Of a stretch of 64,000 nucleotides of DNA, positions 8,075 to 17,400 are shown piece by piece (the first letter of the stretch is position 1; the number at the start of each line of letters is the position of its first letter). The translations under genes and the position numbers were made by a program. This DNA is from Polaribacter vadi (GTDB taxonomy: Bacteria > Bacteroidota > Bacteroidia > Flavobacteriales > Flavobacteriaceae): positions 642,501 through 706,500 of the forward strand of contig NZ_CP017477.1 of NCBI RefSeq assembly GCF_001761365.1, read 5' to 3'. Under the pieces are notes generated by a model. It saw only the letters and a list, made by a program, of their open reading frames with translations. It was not told the origin of the DNA and ran no database searches.

Positions 8075-9085
8075 TTAATTATTTAGCTTATAATTAGTTT
8101 TAGCCTTGTCAAATTCGGCTATAAAAACATCTCTAATACTATTTGGTGAAATTACGGTTGCGTTACTTCCATAACTATAAATTTTTGAAAAAAACTCATA
8201 TGAAGGTTTTACAATCACTTTTATAATTAATTCTTTTTTATTTTTTTTTATTATTTGTTGTGTTGAGTGAATAGGTAAGGTTTTAAGATAATCTGCCTGT
8301 TCTGGACCAAATGAAATAATTACTTCAATTGGCTCTTCATAGGAAACAGTTATACCAAATGAATGTTTAAAATATTCAGCACTATTAAATTCTACTTTAA
8401 CAAAATCTTCATCCAAAAGCAAAACACTATTAACCCTATCTAGAGCAAACGTAATTAAACTATCATACTTAATATTTATACCTATTAAATACCACATTAG
8501 TTTATCCTCTTTTAAAAGAATCGGCTTTACTTTATGTATTTTAGATTCTTTTCCAAATCGTCTATATTCTAATTGTATTACTTTTCTTTTAGAAATTGCT
8601 TGAGATAAATCCATAATGAATTCAATACCTGAAATAGGTGGATGTTTTTCTGGCTCAATTAAATTTTCTAATTTAAATAATTCTTTTCTGTCTTCTGAAA
8701 TATTTGAACCATCAATTACTTTTTTCATAGCTTGTGAAATATCCTTAAAAATAGGATAATCTCTATATTGACTAATTATTTTAGTATAGAACAGTAATGC
8801 ATCAACTTCTCCATCTTTTAATTCAAGTGTTGAAAATATTTCTTTTGGTATTCCTGAACTGTACCATTTTTTTTCTTTGTTGTCTTTTACTATACCTAGA
8901 TTTTTACCAAAAATAGTATCATCATCTTTCAAGTCTTTAAGGTCCTGTTGGATAGTTCTGTATTTAACTTCAATACCACTATTTATGCAAGCTTGATGTA
9001 TTCTTTTCGAAGAATATTTATCTTCTCTGCTTAACATTTTTAGAATGACTAAATATCTCTTTAATGCTTTTTGATTTTTAGCCAT
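8075..9085 (-). CDS. WYL-domain transcriptional regulator
   Basis: The 336-residue protein has the standard layout of WYL regulators. A winged helix-turn-helix occupies about residues 1-60 (RYLVILKMLSR ... YRTIQQDLKDL). A WYL domain covers about 155-245, with LEYRRFGK, the signature region LMWYLIGI, and FALDRVNSV. A C-terminal dimerisation (WCX-like) domain completes it. WYL proteins bind ligands, often nucleic acids, and many repress phage-defence operons (CapW and BrxR are described cases). It begins 1 bp after the DUF2779 gene and ends 129 bp before the CBASS-like unit, so it could control either or both. Its ligand is unknown. Confidence 0.85.
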   Translation of the reverse strand: MAKNQKALKRYLVILKMLSREDKYSSKRIHQACINSGIEVKYRTIQQDLKDLKDDDTIFGKNLGIVKDNKEKKWYSSGIPKEIFSTLELKDGEVDALLFYTKIISQYRDYPIFKDISQAMKKVIDGSNISEDRKELFKLENLIEPEKHPPISGIEFIMDLSQAISKRKVIQLEYRRFGKESKIHKVKPILLKEDKLMWYLIGINIKYDSLITFALDRVNSVLLLDEDFVKVEFNSAEYFKHSFGITVSYEEPIEVIISFGPEQADYLKTLPIHSTQQIIKKNKKELIIKVIVKPSYEFFSKIYSYGSNATVISPNSIRDVFIAEFDKAKTNYKLNN

Positions 9086-9086
9086 A

Positions 9087-11048
9087 TTAATCGATTAATT
9101 CTTTAAAATGTTCATAAATCATAACCATAGCTAGCGTATCTAATTCACAATATTTTAATAATGCAGAAGTTAATTCATCTACTTCTGCTTGTCCCATATC
9201 TGTATATTGCAGTTTACCATAAGCTGTTAACGCTGCTCCCCCATCAGCAATACCTTCAATATCTGATAATGTATTTTCAATTTCATTTTCACTCCAATCT
9301 TGGAATACTGAAGGTAACATTTCATAAGGGTTGGTTACAGTATTATTTTTAATTTGCAACCAAATGTGTTGTTTGGAAAAATTTTTACTTGTAACTTTTA
9401 TTTGATTGAGTGGTTTTGAATACTTTTCTTTTAAGTATTTACTTGAGTTTAATGATGCTGGTAAAACTGCCTTTATAGAATTAGATCCTTTGGTTTTAGG
9501 ATTATAATAATAACTTTTTTCAATTCCCCATAAATCCACCATATCTCTTTCTCCTTTCCATTCTATTGCGCTATCTTTTTTTGAATGAGAAATACTTTGA
9601 ATGAAATTTATTAAATCATCTTTGTCTTTTTCATTTGAGTTTAATAATTGAACATATATAGCATTTAGAATTGTATTTTCATGAAATGAATATCTAAAAA
9701 TTGTTCCATTATCATTTTCTAAAGCTTTTTGTAATACTCTAATAAAATCAAAATTAGGAAATACACCTGCAATATTATTTATATATTCATTTGCATGTTC
9801 AATTGTTCCGTTTTCATAATATATATGATGCGAAAACTGGAAAGCTGTTTGTTCATATGGTTTTAGATTTTTATTAAAAGGTAAAGCAACTGTACTCGTT
9901 TCAAAATCAATAAAATGTAAAGGAAAATTCCAACTTTCAATTTCTTTTTTTAAACCTTCAATGTCTGCATAAATATTATTATCACTATCAACCTCTTTCT
10001 TAATTTGCAACCATTGTCTATGAGATGTTGTTAGCTTTTCAGGGTTTTCTTTTAATCCTATATTATCTTCTGTAAGTTCTTTTTTAAAAAAGATGCCTTC
10101 ATTGAAAAGTTTTGTACCTCTCCTAAAATCATAAATATCAAAAGTATTTGGCTCATTAAATTCTTTTTCACTCCATTTATGTTGTTTGCTAAAGCATTCT
10201 TTAAAACCAGATTTATAACCTTCTAATTCTTCTACTCTTGAGCATTTGAATTCACATTTCTTACAAGAACTATAACTTGTTGGCCAATTAGCATAATTAT
10301 CCTTTTCATAAATATTTTGAAATAATAAAATAGATTCTTGAAAAGTTAAATTTGTATGATACTTAAATTTATTTGCTTCAATATCCTTTACAATTTGAGT
10401 AATATCTTTTCTACCTAATACTGAATCTCCTGTTTCTTCAATTGATTGAACTTTCTTAATAATACCAGTACGATTATCTCCTTTATTTGTAATTCTAAAT
10501 AATTGATTTAATCCATTAATACTTGCTTTCTTGGATTTGTCTGCCATCATCATAAATGATTTAATTTTCCAATCAGGAAAACATAATTGCATTACATACT
10601 TTTGAAAGGCTACATCAAATAAATATGGTTTCCAACCTGCAACCATTGCTCCTCTTTTACCTACAAAAAGAAAATCATTATCTGGTGTAAATGATTTAGA
10701 TTTTACTTCAATTAATTCAATATCATTTCCTTTTTTAACGATGATGTCTGTTCTAATGAATAATCCATCTATTAAAAAAGCTGCTTCATAAATAATTATA
10801 TTTTCTTGTTTTAGTAATTCTTGTGTTTGCTCACATAAAAGTTGATAATCCCAATCATTACCTTCAATTAAAATTCCATTTGGATAATGCATTCTTGCTA
10901 ATTCTTCAACTTGAAAACCACCTTGCGCTAATGCTTGTAAAAATGAATCTTCATTTTTAGTATTTGGATACTGTTTTTTATTAGTGTAATAGAGTTTGTT
11001 TGGGCATTCAAGCCCTAATTTGAATCTTGATTTTGAAAGTACTCTCAT
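9087..11048 (-). CDS. DUF2779-type double nuclease (Fe-S PD-(D/E)XK plus RNase H-fold exonuclease)
   Basis: The 653-residue protein appears to combine two nuclease modules. The N-terminal part is Cas4/AddB-like. C15 plus C262, C265 and C269 (SSCKKCEFKC) could bind an iron-sulfur cluster, and E49, D101 and E114-V-K116 (IELIEVKSK) form a PD-(D/E)XK site. From about residue 375 comes an RNase H-fold domain with D381-x-E383 in FIDFETS and a late acidic residue in YCELDTLAM, as in DnaQ-like exonucleases; this region matches DUF2779. It is the first gene of a two-gene unit with the WYL regulator (1-bp gap). Such proteins often lie in defence islands, but a biological role is not established by the sequence. 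Confidence 0.8.
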   Translation of the reverse strand: MRVLSKSRFKLGLECPNKLYYTNKKQYPNTKNEDSFLQALAQGGFQVEELARMHYPNGILIEGNDWDYQLLCEQTQELLKQENIIIYEAAFLIDGLFIRTDIIVKKGNDIELIEVKSKSFTPDNDFLFVGKRGAMVAGWKPYLFDVAFQKYVMQLCFPDWKIKSFMMMADKSKKASINGLNQLFRITNKGDNRTGIIKKVQSIEETGDSVLGRKDITQIVKDIEANKFKYHTNLTFQESILLFQNIYEKDNYANWPTSYSSCKKCEFKCSRVEELEGYKSGFKECFSKQHKWSEKEFNEPNTFDIYDFRRGTKLFNEGIFFKKELTEDNIGLKENPEKLTTSHRQWLQIKKEVDSDNNIYADIEGLKKEIESWNFPLHFIDFETSTVALPFNKNLKPYEQTAFQFSHHIYYENGTIEHANEYINNIAGVFPNFDFIRVLQKALENDNGTIFRYSFHENTILNAIYVQLLNSNEKDKDDLINFIQSISHSKKDSAIEWKGERDMVDLWGIEKSYYYNPKTKGSNSIKAVLPASLNSSKYLKEKYSKPLNQIKVTSKNFSKQHIWLQIKNNTVTNPYEMLPSVFQDWSENEIENTLSDIEGIADGGAALTAYGKLQYTDMGQAEVDELTSALLKYCELDTLAMVMIYEHFKELID

Positions 11049-11374
11049 ATCTTTTTCTTTTTATAATTTACTCAAATTTACATTTAGAGCAATTAGTTAG
11101 GTATTACACATAGCAAAATGTAATACTCAAATATACAGAATTTTAGGACGTATATATTTACGGAAATCCTTAATTGATTAAAAATTAGAGAAAATAATCC
11201 CATTACATTTTTTTTTAAGAAAGATTTTAGAAAGAAAAAAATAAAGAAGATTAGTTTTTTTTTAGCTTTTTCCAAAGCGAAGTAAACCCGTAATAAAAAT
11301 GCGGGACAAATAGATAACAATAGTTTTTTTGTGGGGACTTCCACTCTATTAGATAATATGTGAAAATTATAAAT

Positions 11375-11414
11375 TAAAAAAAAAAAAGAGACAACCTTCT
11401 CCAAGGTTGCCTCT
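11375..11414 (-). terminator. rho-independent terminator
   Basis: On the minus strand an 11-bp-plus stem (AGAGGCAACCTTGG / AAGGTTGTCTCT, plus positions 11387-11414) is followed by a run of about 12 T. It lies about 60 bp past the stop of the 11476-12276 gene and insulates it from the nuclease unit. Confidence 0.85.
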
Positions 11415-11475
11415 AACTTTAATTGCAATACTAAAGGGATTCTTACCCCTTTATATTTTAGTGTTATTAAAATTG

Positions 11476-12276
11476 TTATCCAATAGCACTTATTCTCATT
11501 GCATTAGCGCTTGAAAGCTCATAGAATTCTGTATTAATTTGTTGATAAAATAAGATTCCGGTTGCTAATACAACTCCTACTGTATTTGGTAATGCGCTTG
11601 TAAAGCCTAAATCTACCGTTAAAGTGGTGTCTGCACCTACTTCGCCTCCGATAGCTATGGCATCACTGTATGAAATTCCATTTACTTCATTTTCTTCTGA
11701 ATCTGTAGGTTCATATTTTTTTAAACCTGGTACATATTCATAGTTACTTAGAATTGTACTTACAAGTATCATCTTAAAATGTGTTGCACCTTCTGGTGCC
11801 CTTAAGAAATTAGAGGTATTAAAATTTGGTATTACCCATGTTGCAATACTTCTATTAGTATCTAAAGTAGGAGCGGTAAATTCTGGATAAAAAACAGTGC
11901 TTAACGGAATTTTACTATTGAATTCAAAACCTTCTAAAACAATTTTGTTTGTAAGTATTTCAAATTGACGCTGTCCACGAATACCAGCACCTAGTGTATT
12001 TAAACGTTTCATAGTACCTGTTAATCTACCTGTAATGGTACTGTCTTTGAAACTTTTAATGATGGATGAAAAACCTAGTCTCAGTGCTTTTCCTACTGTA
12101 GCAGAAGCACCAAATTCTGACATATTTTCTCTAGTTCTTTTATAATTTGGGTCGTTGTTAATTCTGCTTTTGTCTACACCCCCTGTAGTTTTTACGATAC
12201 TATTGCCACCACTTTCGTAAAATGTTAGTCCTCCTAATGAACCTTGTAATTTAATAAAGCCTTTTTGCTTTGCCAT
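11476..12276 (-). CDS. conserved flavobacterial protein of unknown function
   Basis: I do not know the function of this 266-residue protein. It starts MAKQKGFIKLQGSLGGLTFY, a basic N-terminus with a G-x-x-G-x-L-T-F-Y turn, which I recall from a family present in several copies in Flavobacteriia. The next 100 residues are basic and Ser/Thr/Arg-rich (KRTRENMSEFG ... TGRLTGTMKRLNTLGAG ... RGQRQ). The C-terminal half is beta-rich (IATWVIPNF, HFKMILVSTIL, FYELSSANAMRISAIG). No signal peptide or membrane helix is seen. It stands alone between a strong terminator downstream and another hairpin upstream. A structural or DNA-binding role is possible; neither is supported by a motif. Confidence 0.6.
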   Translation of the reverse strand: MAKQKGFIKLQGSLGGLTFYESGGNSIVKTTGGVDKSRINNDPNYKRTRENMSEFGASATVGKALRLGFSSIIKSFKDSTITGRLTGTMKRLNTLGAGIRGQRQFEILTNKIVLEGFEFNSKIPLSTVFYPEFTAPTLDTNRSIATWVIPNFNTSNFLRAPEGATHFKMILVSTILSNYEYVPGLKKYEPTDSEENEVNGISYSDAIAIGGEVGADTTLTVDLGFTSALPNTVGVVLATGILFYQQINTEFYELSSANAMRISAIG

Positions 12277-12463
12277 AATAAATGAATTGTGATTGCAATT
12301 ATTTTATGAGTCGATTTAAAATTTACTTGCAATCTGATTAGATAATTGGTGTGCAACGATTGCAAACCATAATAATCATTGGCCGAATGATATGGGCTAA
12401 GTGTATAAGAATCTGAGTGTTGTAATTAAAGTGAGGCAAACATATAATAAAATATTTAAATTT

Positions 12464-12485
12464 AAAAGGGGGAAAACCCCCTTTT
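12464..12485. terminator. GC-rich hairpin with T-tract
   Basis: The stem AAAAGGGGG / CCCCCTTTT with an AAAA loop is followed by further T on the plus strand. No plus-strand gene ends just before it. The rest of 12277-13046 holds no supportable gene, only a half copy of repeat family B. Confidence 0.6.
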
Positions 12486-12685
12486 TTTATTTCATCTATT
12501 TTTCTTATTTTATAGGGATTGTGATTTTGGTGTTTTGATGTTGTTATTGAAAGCTTGAGTGTTAATGCTTTGATTTTGATCTTTTATGAGGTTCTTCTTT
12601 TTTAGGAATGACACGATTGAATGTGATTTATAATCCTGCGATTGTGAGGCACGAATTAATTTTTTTAATGCCTGTTTCAATTAAA

Positions 12686-12717
12686 AGATTGCCACGTCGT
12701 ATCCTCCTCGCAATGAC
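12686..12717 (-). repeat. partial family B repeat end
   Basis: GATTGCCACGTCGTATCC followed by TCCTCGCAATGAC is one end of the family B element described at 946-1089; no matching opposite end is seen nearby. Confidence 0.7.
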
Positions 12718-13046
12718 AACTGCATTTTTAATTTCGAGGCACTGTGTCATTTGGTGGCAGGGTTTTTCAGCGTGTTTTATTGTGTGTCAGGATGTGTTTA
12801 TATGGGTAAAGATGTGTGAAGTGTTTCCTTATCAGTAAATTGGTTTTTAGGGGTACCCCATGGTAATTTTTAAAAATACATCGTGTTATGCCAACTTTTA
12901 AAAAGGCAACCTTGGTGGATTTCTCTTAAACCCAAAGCAAAGGAATCTTTATAGTTCTTGTTACTTGACCGATAGTTGTGTAAAAAAGGAGATTTGATGG
13001 GGTCCCAAATCAACATGAAGAAAAAATGGACAATACAAAACCCTTG

Positions 13047-13931
13047 TTAGCTAGAAAAAAGAAATTTGTTGACATCTTCTACTTTTATTGCTGGATTCGC
13101 ACCTTCGCTACCAGCTACTAAAGCTCCAACTGCACAGGCAAAATCAAGTGCTTTTTGTGGCGATTCTTTTTTTAATAGTTTCGTAATTAAAGAGGCTAAA
13201 AAAGAATCTCCAGCACCAACAGTATCTACCACCTTTATATGATAGCCTTTATTGTAATAAAACGCATCATGATAATATAAGATGGCTCCATGTTTTCCCT
13301 TGGTCACACAGATAGATTTGGTTTGGGTAGTTGCTGCAATAAATTGAATATTTTCTTCTAAGGAAGTAGATTCAAAATTTAAGGCTTTCGCAATTTCAAA
13401 GATTTCTTCATCATTAAACTTGATAAAGTTTGCTTGATTCATTAAATAACTCAGAATTTCAATGGTATAATAAGGAGGCCTAAGGTTGACATCAAAAATT
13501 TTATAATTGGCTATTTTTAAGAGTTCATAGAGCGTATTTCTTGATACCTCGTTTCTAGCCACTAAACTTCCAAAAACAAAAGCATCTGCCTCTTTTGTGA
13601 TGTTTTTGGCTTTTTCTGTAAGTTGAATTTGATCCCAAGCTCTAGGAAACTTAATCTCATAAGATGCAGAACCTTTTGAATTTAAGCTTACTTTTACGTT
13701 GCCTGTTTTCAGTTGTTCATCAACTTGTAAGCCTTCACAATTAAGGTTGTTTTTTTGAATAAAATCAACAATCTTTTTTCCTTTTTTATCGGCACCCACA
13801 CTGCTAATAATAGCAATAGCATTGCCAAAAGATTGTAATCTTACAGCAACGTTTAAAGGAGCCCCTCCTATTTTTTTGTGCGTGGGAAATACGTCCATAA
13901 GTACTTCGCCAAAACATGTAATTTGTGCCAT
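13047..13931 (-). CDS. PfkB-family sugar kinase, probable fructokinase
   Basis: The 294-residue protein has the ribokinase/PfkB architecture. An N-terminal sugar-binding region contains CFGEVLMDVFPT and GGAPLNVAVRL, and a C-terminal signature DTVGAGDSFLASL carries the catalytic Asp of the anion hole. It would phosphorylate a free sugar at the expense of ATP in the cytoplasm. The GEVLxDxFP start and GGAPxNVA pattern are typical of bacterial fructokinases, so fructose is the likeliest substrate. It directly follows the short outer-membrane protein gene on the same strand. No sucrose hydrolase, SusC/SusD pair or sugar transporter, the usual partners, is in the window. Substrate assignment is inference from motif similarity. 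Confidence 0.8.
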   Translation of the reverse strand: MAQITCFGEVLMDVFPTHKKIGGAPLNVAVRLQSFGNAIAIISSVGADKKGKKIVDFIQKNNLNCEGLQVDEQLKTGNVKVSLNSKGSASYEIKFPRAWDQIQLTEKAKNITKEADAFVFGSLVARNEVSRNTLYELLKIANYKIFDVNLRPPYYTIEILSYLMNQANFIKFNDEEIFEIAKALNFESTSLEENIQFIAATTQTKSICVTKGKHGAILYYHDAFYYNKGYHIKVVDTVGAGDSFLASLITKLLKKESPQKALDFACAVGALVAGSEGANPAIKVEDVNKFLFSS

Positions 13932-14477
13932 CTAAATTTTATTTAATACTCTATTGGGGGTTACAAGATAACCAAAACCAACATCAACAAAATTATAACT
14001 TTGCGTTTTATCATAACTCCAATAGTGCAACTCATCTCCTCTTTCTTCTACACCTGTATAATTATTGTGGGAAACTGCTTCCATAAAAAAGGTGTCTGAA
14101 AAACGATATTTGCTATAGAGAGAAAACTCTTGATAATGTGCTGCTATGGTTTCACCTGTATTTTTATGGGTAACATCTGTAGAGGCTCCAAAACTAGTTC
14201 CTCCCCAAACTCCTAAAGTTAATTTTGCATCGCTAGAATTAAACTCTAAACTTGTGGCAATCATGGGGCCAGGAGTTACTACAAACCCATGCCATAAATG
14301 CATGTTTTTAAGATGTACTCCTACTGAAAACGCGTTGTAATCCTCTTGTTGTTCAATCGTTTCTTGAGCAGACATTGTATGCGCTGTAAAGAACAACAAC
14401 ATACACACTCGTACTATGTGATTATTTCTTGTGGAGGCTACTGCTGTTAAGGATACCTGTTCAATGGGTAGTGCCAT
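13932..14477 (-). CDS. short outer-membrane or envelope protein, possibly truncated
   Basis: The 181-residue product has a hydrophobic segment at about residues 25-38 ending in MSAQE, a typical flavobacterial signal-peptide end. The true start may therefore lie inside the N-terminal MALPIEQVSLTAVAST region. The mature part alternates polar and aromatic residues as in beta-barrels (VGVHLKNMHLWHGFVV, TLGVWGGTSFG, FSLYSKYRFSDTFFMEAVS). The stop comes at ...NRVLNKI right before the kinase start, and the last predicted strand looks incomplete, so the C-terminus may be lost. It shares the kinase's transcript and could serve the same sugar pathway. No family name can be given with certainty. Confidence 0.55.
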   Translation of the reverse strand: MALPIEQVSLTAVASTRNNHIVRVCMLLFFTAHTMSAQETIEQQEDYNAFSVGVHLKNMHLWHGFVVTPGPMIATSLEFNSSDAKLTLGVWGGTSFGASTDVTHKNTGETIAAHYQEFSLYSKYRFSDTFFMEAVSHNNYTGVEERGDELHYWSYDKTQSYNFVDVGFGYLVTPNRVLNKI

Positions 14478-14790
14478 TCTTTTTTAATTTACGATGAAAT
14501 CACTTTCAGTTATAAACTTCATAATGACGTTAGATATGCAAATGTATATAAAATTATTTGACATATTCTAATAAAAATTAAAAAATATACGCTAATTTAG
14601 CTGTAAAGTATGCTATATTGACTTTTCAGAAGCTGTATTCTATGCGTTCAACTGTAAAAAACAGGACGTTTTATCATCTTTAAAATCGATATATACAGTA
14701 ATAAGCATAAAATAGTGGTATATGAACGTCTAAAAAACGCTTATTGGTTATTCGCAATAAATTGATTAAATTTACACCTTACAATATCTT
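14478..14790. promoter_or_regulatory. divergent intergenic region, likely shared control region
   Basis: The 313-bp AT-rich gap separates the minus-strand sugar-kinase unit from the plus-strand Nudix regulator. It contains related but imperfect segments around GACGTTTTAT (near 14668) and GAACGTCTAAAAAACG (near 14724). They could be operator halves for the regulator; this is weak evidence. Confidence 0.3.
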
Positions 14791-15528
14791 ATGAAAATAA
14801 AAAAGATTCCAAATTTATCGGTAGACTGTGTCATTTTTGGGTATGATACAAACACAAAATCATTGAATGTTTTATTGATAAAACGATATTTAAAAGCAAC
14901 CACTAGCGATGAAGTGTTGGTAGACGATTATGTGTTAACAGGGTATCATATCTATGAAAATGAAACGTTGGATGAAGCTGCTTCTAGAGTTTTAAAAGAA
15001 TTAACGGGACTCACTAATTTGTATAAGAAACAATTCAAAGCCTTTGGAGATCCTAATAGATTAATGAACGAAAAAGATGTGTTGTGGAGTAAGCATGAAA
15101 ATTTTAATTTTAGAACCATTACCATTGCGTATTACTTTTTATTAAAAACAGAAGACATTGATGTGATTCATAATAAACATGAAGCTAAATGGTTTCCCTA
15201 TACAGACTTACCAAGTGTAGGTTTTGATCATAAAAAAATTATACAAGAAGCTTATGAAGACTTAAAAACGAAATGTTTACATGAGCCTATCATTTTTGAG
15301 CTTCTACCTGAAAAATTCACCATTAATGAAGTACAAGAGGTTTATGAGTCTATTCTCGGAGTTACCATAGATAACCGTAATTTTAGAAGAAAACTTATCA
15401 ATAAAAAATATATGATTCCTTTAGATGAAAAGCAAATTGGCGTTTCTAAAAGACCTGCACAGCTCTATATGTTCAGTAAAAATATTTATGACAAAATGGT
15501 CAACACTAATTTTTTAATCAATATTTAA
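14791..15528 (+). CDS. Nudix-fold transcriptional regulator (NrtR/AraR-like)
   Basis: The 245-residue protein has an N-terminal Nudix domain (about 8-150) and a C-terminal winged helix (about 160-235, FTINEVQEVYESILG ... NFRRKLINKKYMI ... SKRPAQLYMF). The Nudix box is degenerate: ETLDEAASRVLKELTGL has RV and KE where hydrolases need the RE and EE pairs. As in other NrtR-type regulators, the domain probably senses a sugar or nucleotide ligand instead of hydrolysing it. It is divergent from the fructokinase unit and overlaps the HAD gene by one base (TAATG). Control of carbohydrate genes is the likely job, by analogy with AraR-type Nudix regulators of Bacteroidota. Confidence 0.8.
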   Translation: MKIKKIPNLSVDCVIFGYDTNTKSLNVLLIKRYLKATTSDEVLVDDYVLTGYHIYENETLDEAASRVLKELTGLTNLYKKQFKAFGDPNRLMNEKDVLWSKHENFNFRTITIAYYFLLKTEDIDVIHNKHEAKWFPYTDLPSVGFDHKKIIQEAYEDLKTKCLHEPIIFELLPEKFTINEVQEVYESILGVTIDNRNFRRKLINKKYMIPLDEKQIGVSKRPAQLYMFSKNIYDKMVNTNFLINI

Positions 15529-16169
15529 TGGAGCTAAAATCGTTTATTTTTGATATGGATGGGGTCATCATAGACTCAGAACCTTTTTGGAGACAAGCAC
15601 AAATATCCATTTTATCGAAGTACAAGGTTACGATTTCAATTGAAGATTGTATTCAATATACCATGGGCAAAAGAATTGACGATGTTGCTTTTACCTGGTG
15701 TCAATTGCATTCCTTACAACTAGATCCAAAAGTATTGGAGCAAGAAATTATAAACGCAGTTACTACATTAATTGCTGAAAAAGGAGAAGCAAAACCAGGC
15801 TTGTACGAATTACTAGATTTTTTAAAAGAAAATAAGTACCAAATTGCTTTGGCAACCTCCTCTAGCCTACCCATTATAAATGCCGTTTTTAAAAGGTTAT
15901 CAATCGCACAATATTTTGAGGTTGTTTGTAGTGCAGATGAGGAAGTTTATGGCAAACCACACCCTGCAGTTTATTTAAAGGCTGCCAAAAAATTAAAGGT
16001 TTCACCCAGTAATTGTATCGTTTTAGAAGACAGTGTTACTGGTTTAATTGCTGCCAAAGCTGCTGCTATGAAAACCGTTGTAATTCCCGAAGATCCATCA
16101 GACCCAAGGTTTCGTTTAGCGGATGCTATTTTTACATCGATGTTTGAGGTTATTGAATTTTTACAATAA
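15528..16169 (+). CDS. HAD-superfamily sugar phosphatase (beta-phosphoglucomutase-like subfamily)
   Basis: The 213-residue protein starts with motif I FDMDGVIIDSEPF (D9, D11), the signature of the beta-PGM/YniC-type HAD group, with a helical cap (about 18-90). Motif II is ALATSSSLP, motif III lies in the lysine of EEVYGKPHPAVY, and motif IV is VLEDSVTGLIAA. It would hydrolyse or isomerise a sugar phosphate in the cytoplasm. The start overlaps the Nudix regulator stop by one base, indicating translational coupling. Its place beside a sugar regulator and opposite a sugar kinase suggests a role in sugar-phosphate control. 2-deoxyglucose-6-phosphate or a hexose phosphate are plausible substrates. 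Confidence 0.8.
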   Translation: MELKSFIFDMDGVIIDSEPFWRQAQISILSKYKVTISIEDCIQYTMGKRIDDVAFTWCQLHSLQLDPKVLEQEIINAVTTLIAEKGEAKPGLYELLDFLKENKYQIALATSSSLPIINAVFKRLSIAQYFEVVCSADEEVYGKPHPAVYLKAAKKLKVSPSNCIVLEDSVTGLIAAKAAAMKTVVIPEDPSDPRFRLADAIFTSMFEVIEFLQ

Positions 16170-16530
16170 AACAACCTGTTGCAAGGTACAATGTACAAAG
16201 CACGCTCAGCCAAAGCAAGCTGTAAATTCATCCTTCTACACCTTTTTTCTTACATTACTTTTTTTACAGCACATAGAGTTGCCCATAGTATTTTTACAAC
16301 AAATACCTCCACACAAGAATTTGTACTACTCCAGACCCAAGGCACATAACCAAAACTGTTCTAGCCAACTAAAAACTCAGAGGATGAAATGTAACTTTTA
16401 CGTTTGCAGCAGCTATAAAATCATTAATTTTACACAATGAAATGTTCTTGATGAAGAAGTATTTAAATAGATTGTTTAATCTTACAACAAACCCATAAAT
16501 AACAACGCTGTACGCAATCAAACAAAACGA
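16170..16530. other. intergenic, no gene seen
   Basis: AT-rich stretch between the HAD and cation efflux genes. The phrase ACATAGAGTTG near 16270 also occurs near 17513 and 18358, so a minor dispersed repeat is present. Nothing codes convincingly. Confidence 0.6.
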
Positions 16531-17400
16531 ATGAATAACGAACAAACGGCCATACGAATCACGTATTTCAGCATCATCGGAAATACAATTTTAGCCTTGA
16601 TAAAAGGACTTGCGGGATTTTTTGGGAATTCGTACGCGTTAATTGCAGATGCCATTGAATCTACAACGGATATTTTTGCTTCTTTACTAGTTTTATTGGG
16701 TTTTAAATATGCAAAACGACCAGCAGACGAAAACCATCCCTATGGACATGGAAAAATTGAACCCTTAATTACCTTTGGTGTCGTTGCTTTTTTGGTGGTT
16801 TCTGCAACCATCATTGCCTCCGAAAGTATTCAAAATATTCAAACACCTCATAAAATTCCGAAACCGTGGACGTTACTTGTTTTAGGGGGAATCATCATTT
16901 GGAAAGAAATCTCTTATCAAATCGTTATTAGAAAAAGCAAACAAACCCATAGTTCTTCACTCAAAGCAGATGCTTGGCATCATAGAAGTGATGCCATTAC
17001 TTCGGTCATGGCATTTATCGGAATTTCCATAGCCATCCTATTCGGAAAAGGGTATGAAACTGCCGATGATTGGGCAGCATTATTGGCTTCCGCATTTATT
17101 TTATACAACAGTTATTTAATCGTAAGACCTGCGTTAGGAGAAGTAATGGACGAGCAGGTGTATGACGACCTTATCCTTGAAATTAGAAAAAAATCAATAG
17201 AAGTGAAAGGTGTTTTGGATACTGAAAAGTGTTTTATTCGAAAATCAGGAATGAAATTTCACGTGGATTTACACGTCATTGTAAACGGTGATATCTCCGT
17301 AAAATCAGGACACGATATTGCCCATACCTTAAAGGACTATTTACGAGAAGAAATCCCGAATTTAGGACACGTACTCATTCATATTGAACCGAATGCATAA
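16531..17400 (+). CDS. cation diffusion facilitator (CDF) family metal efflux transporter
   Basis: The 289-residue membrane protein has about six hydrophobic segments and the family's metal-site motifs. The first is ALIADAIESTTDIFASL in helix 2 (two Asp), followed by HPYGHGKIEPL in the loop; ADAWHHRSDAITS in helix 5 has the H-x-x-x-D pair. The C-terminal cytoplasmic domain (about 205-289) contains conserved His near GMKFHVDLHVIV and HDIAHTLKDYL. It exports divalent cations (Zn, Fe or Mn) in exchange for protons. Length is standard. It stands alone on the plus strand, with repeats downstream. Metal specificity cannot be settled by inspection. Confidence 0.88.
   Translation: MNNEQTAIRITYFSIIGNTILALIKGLAGFFGNSYALIADAIESTTDIFASLLVLLGFKYAKRPADENHPYGHGKIEPLITFGVVAFLVVSATIIASESIQNIQTPHKIPKPWTLLVLGGIIIWKEISYQIVIRKSKQTHSSSLKADAWHHRSDAITSVMAFIGISIAILFGKGYETADDWAALLASAFILYNSYLIVRPALGEVMDEQVYDDLILEIRKKSIEVKGVLDTEKCFIRKSGMKFHVDLHVIVNGDISVKSGHDIAHTLKDYLREEIPNLGHVLIHIEPNA

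Noticed and set aside
11093..11428. 111-codon minus-strand frame
   Set aside because: It runs through the T-tract and stem of a strong terminator and is composed of Phe/Leu/Lys runs.
2560..12276. Prophage or integrative element carrying the defence genes
   Set aside because: No integrase, recombinase, structural phage gene or flanking attachment repeat is visible; the tRNA-Tyr is 24 kb away.
16123..16440. 105-codon frame after the HAD gene
   Set aside because: It overlaps the HAD 3' end in another frame and has no family resemblance or start context.
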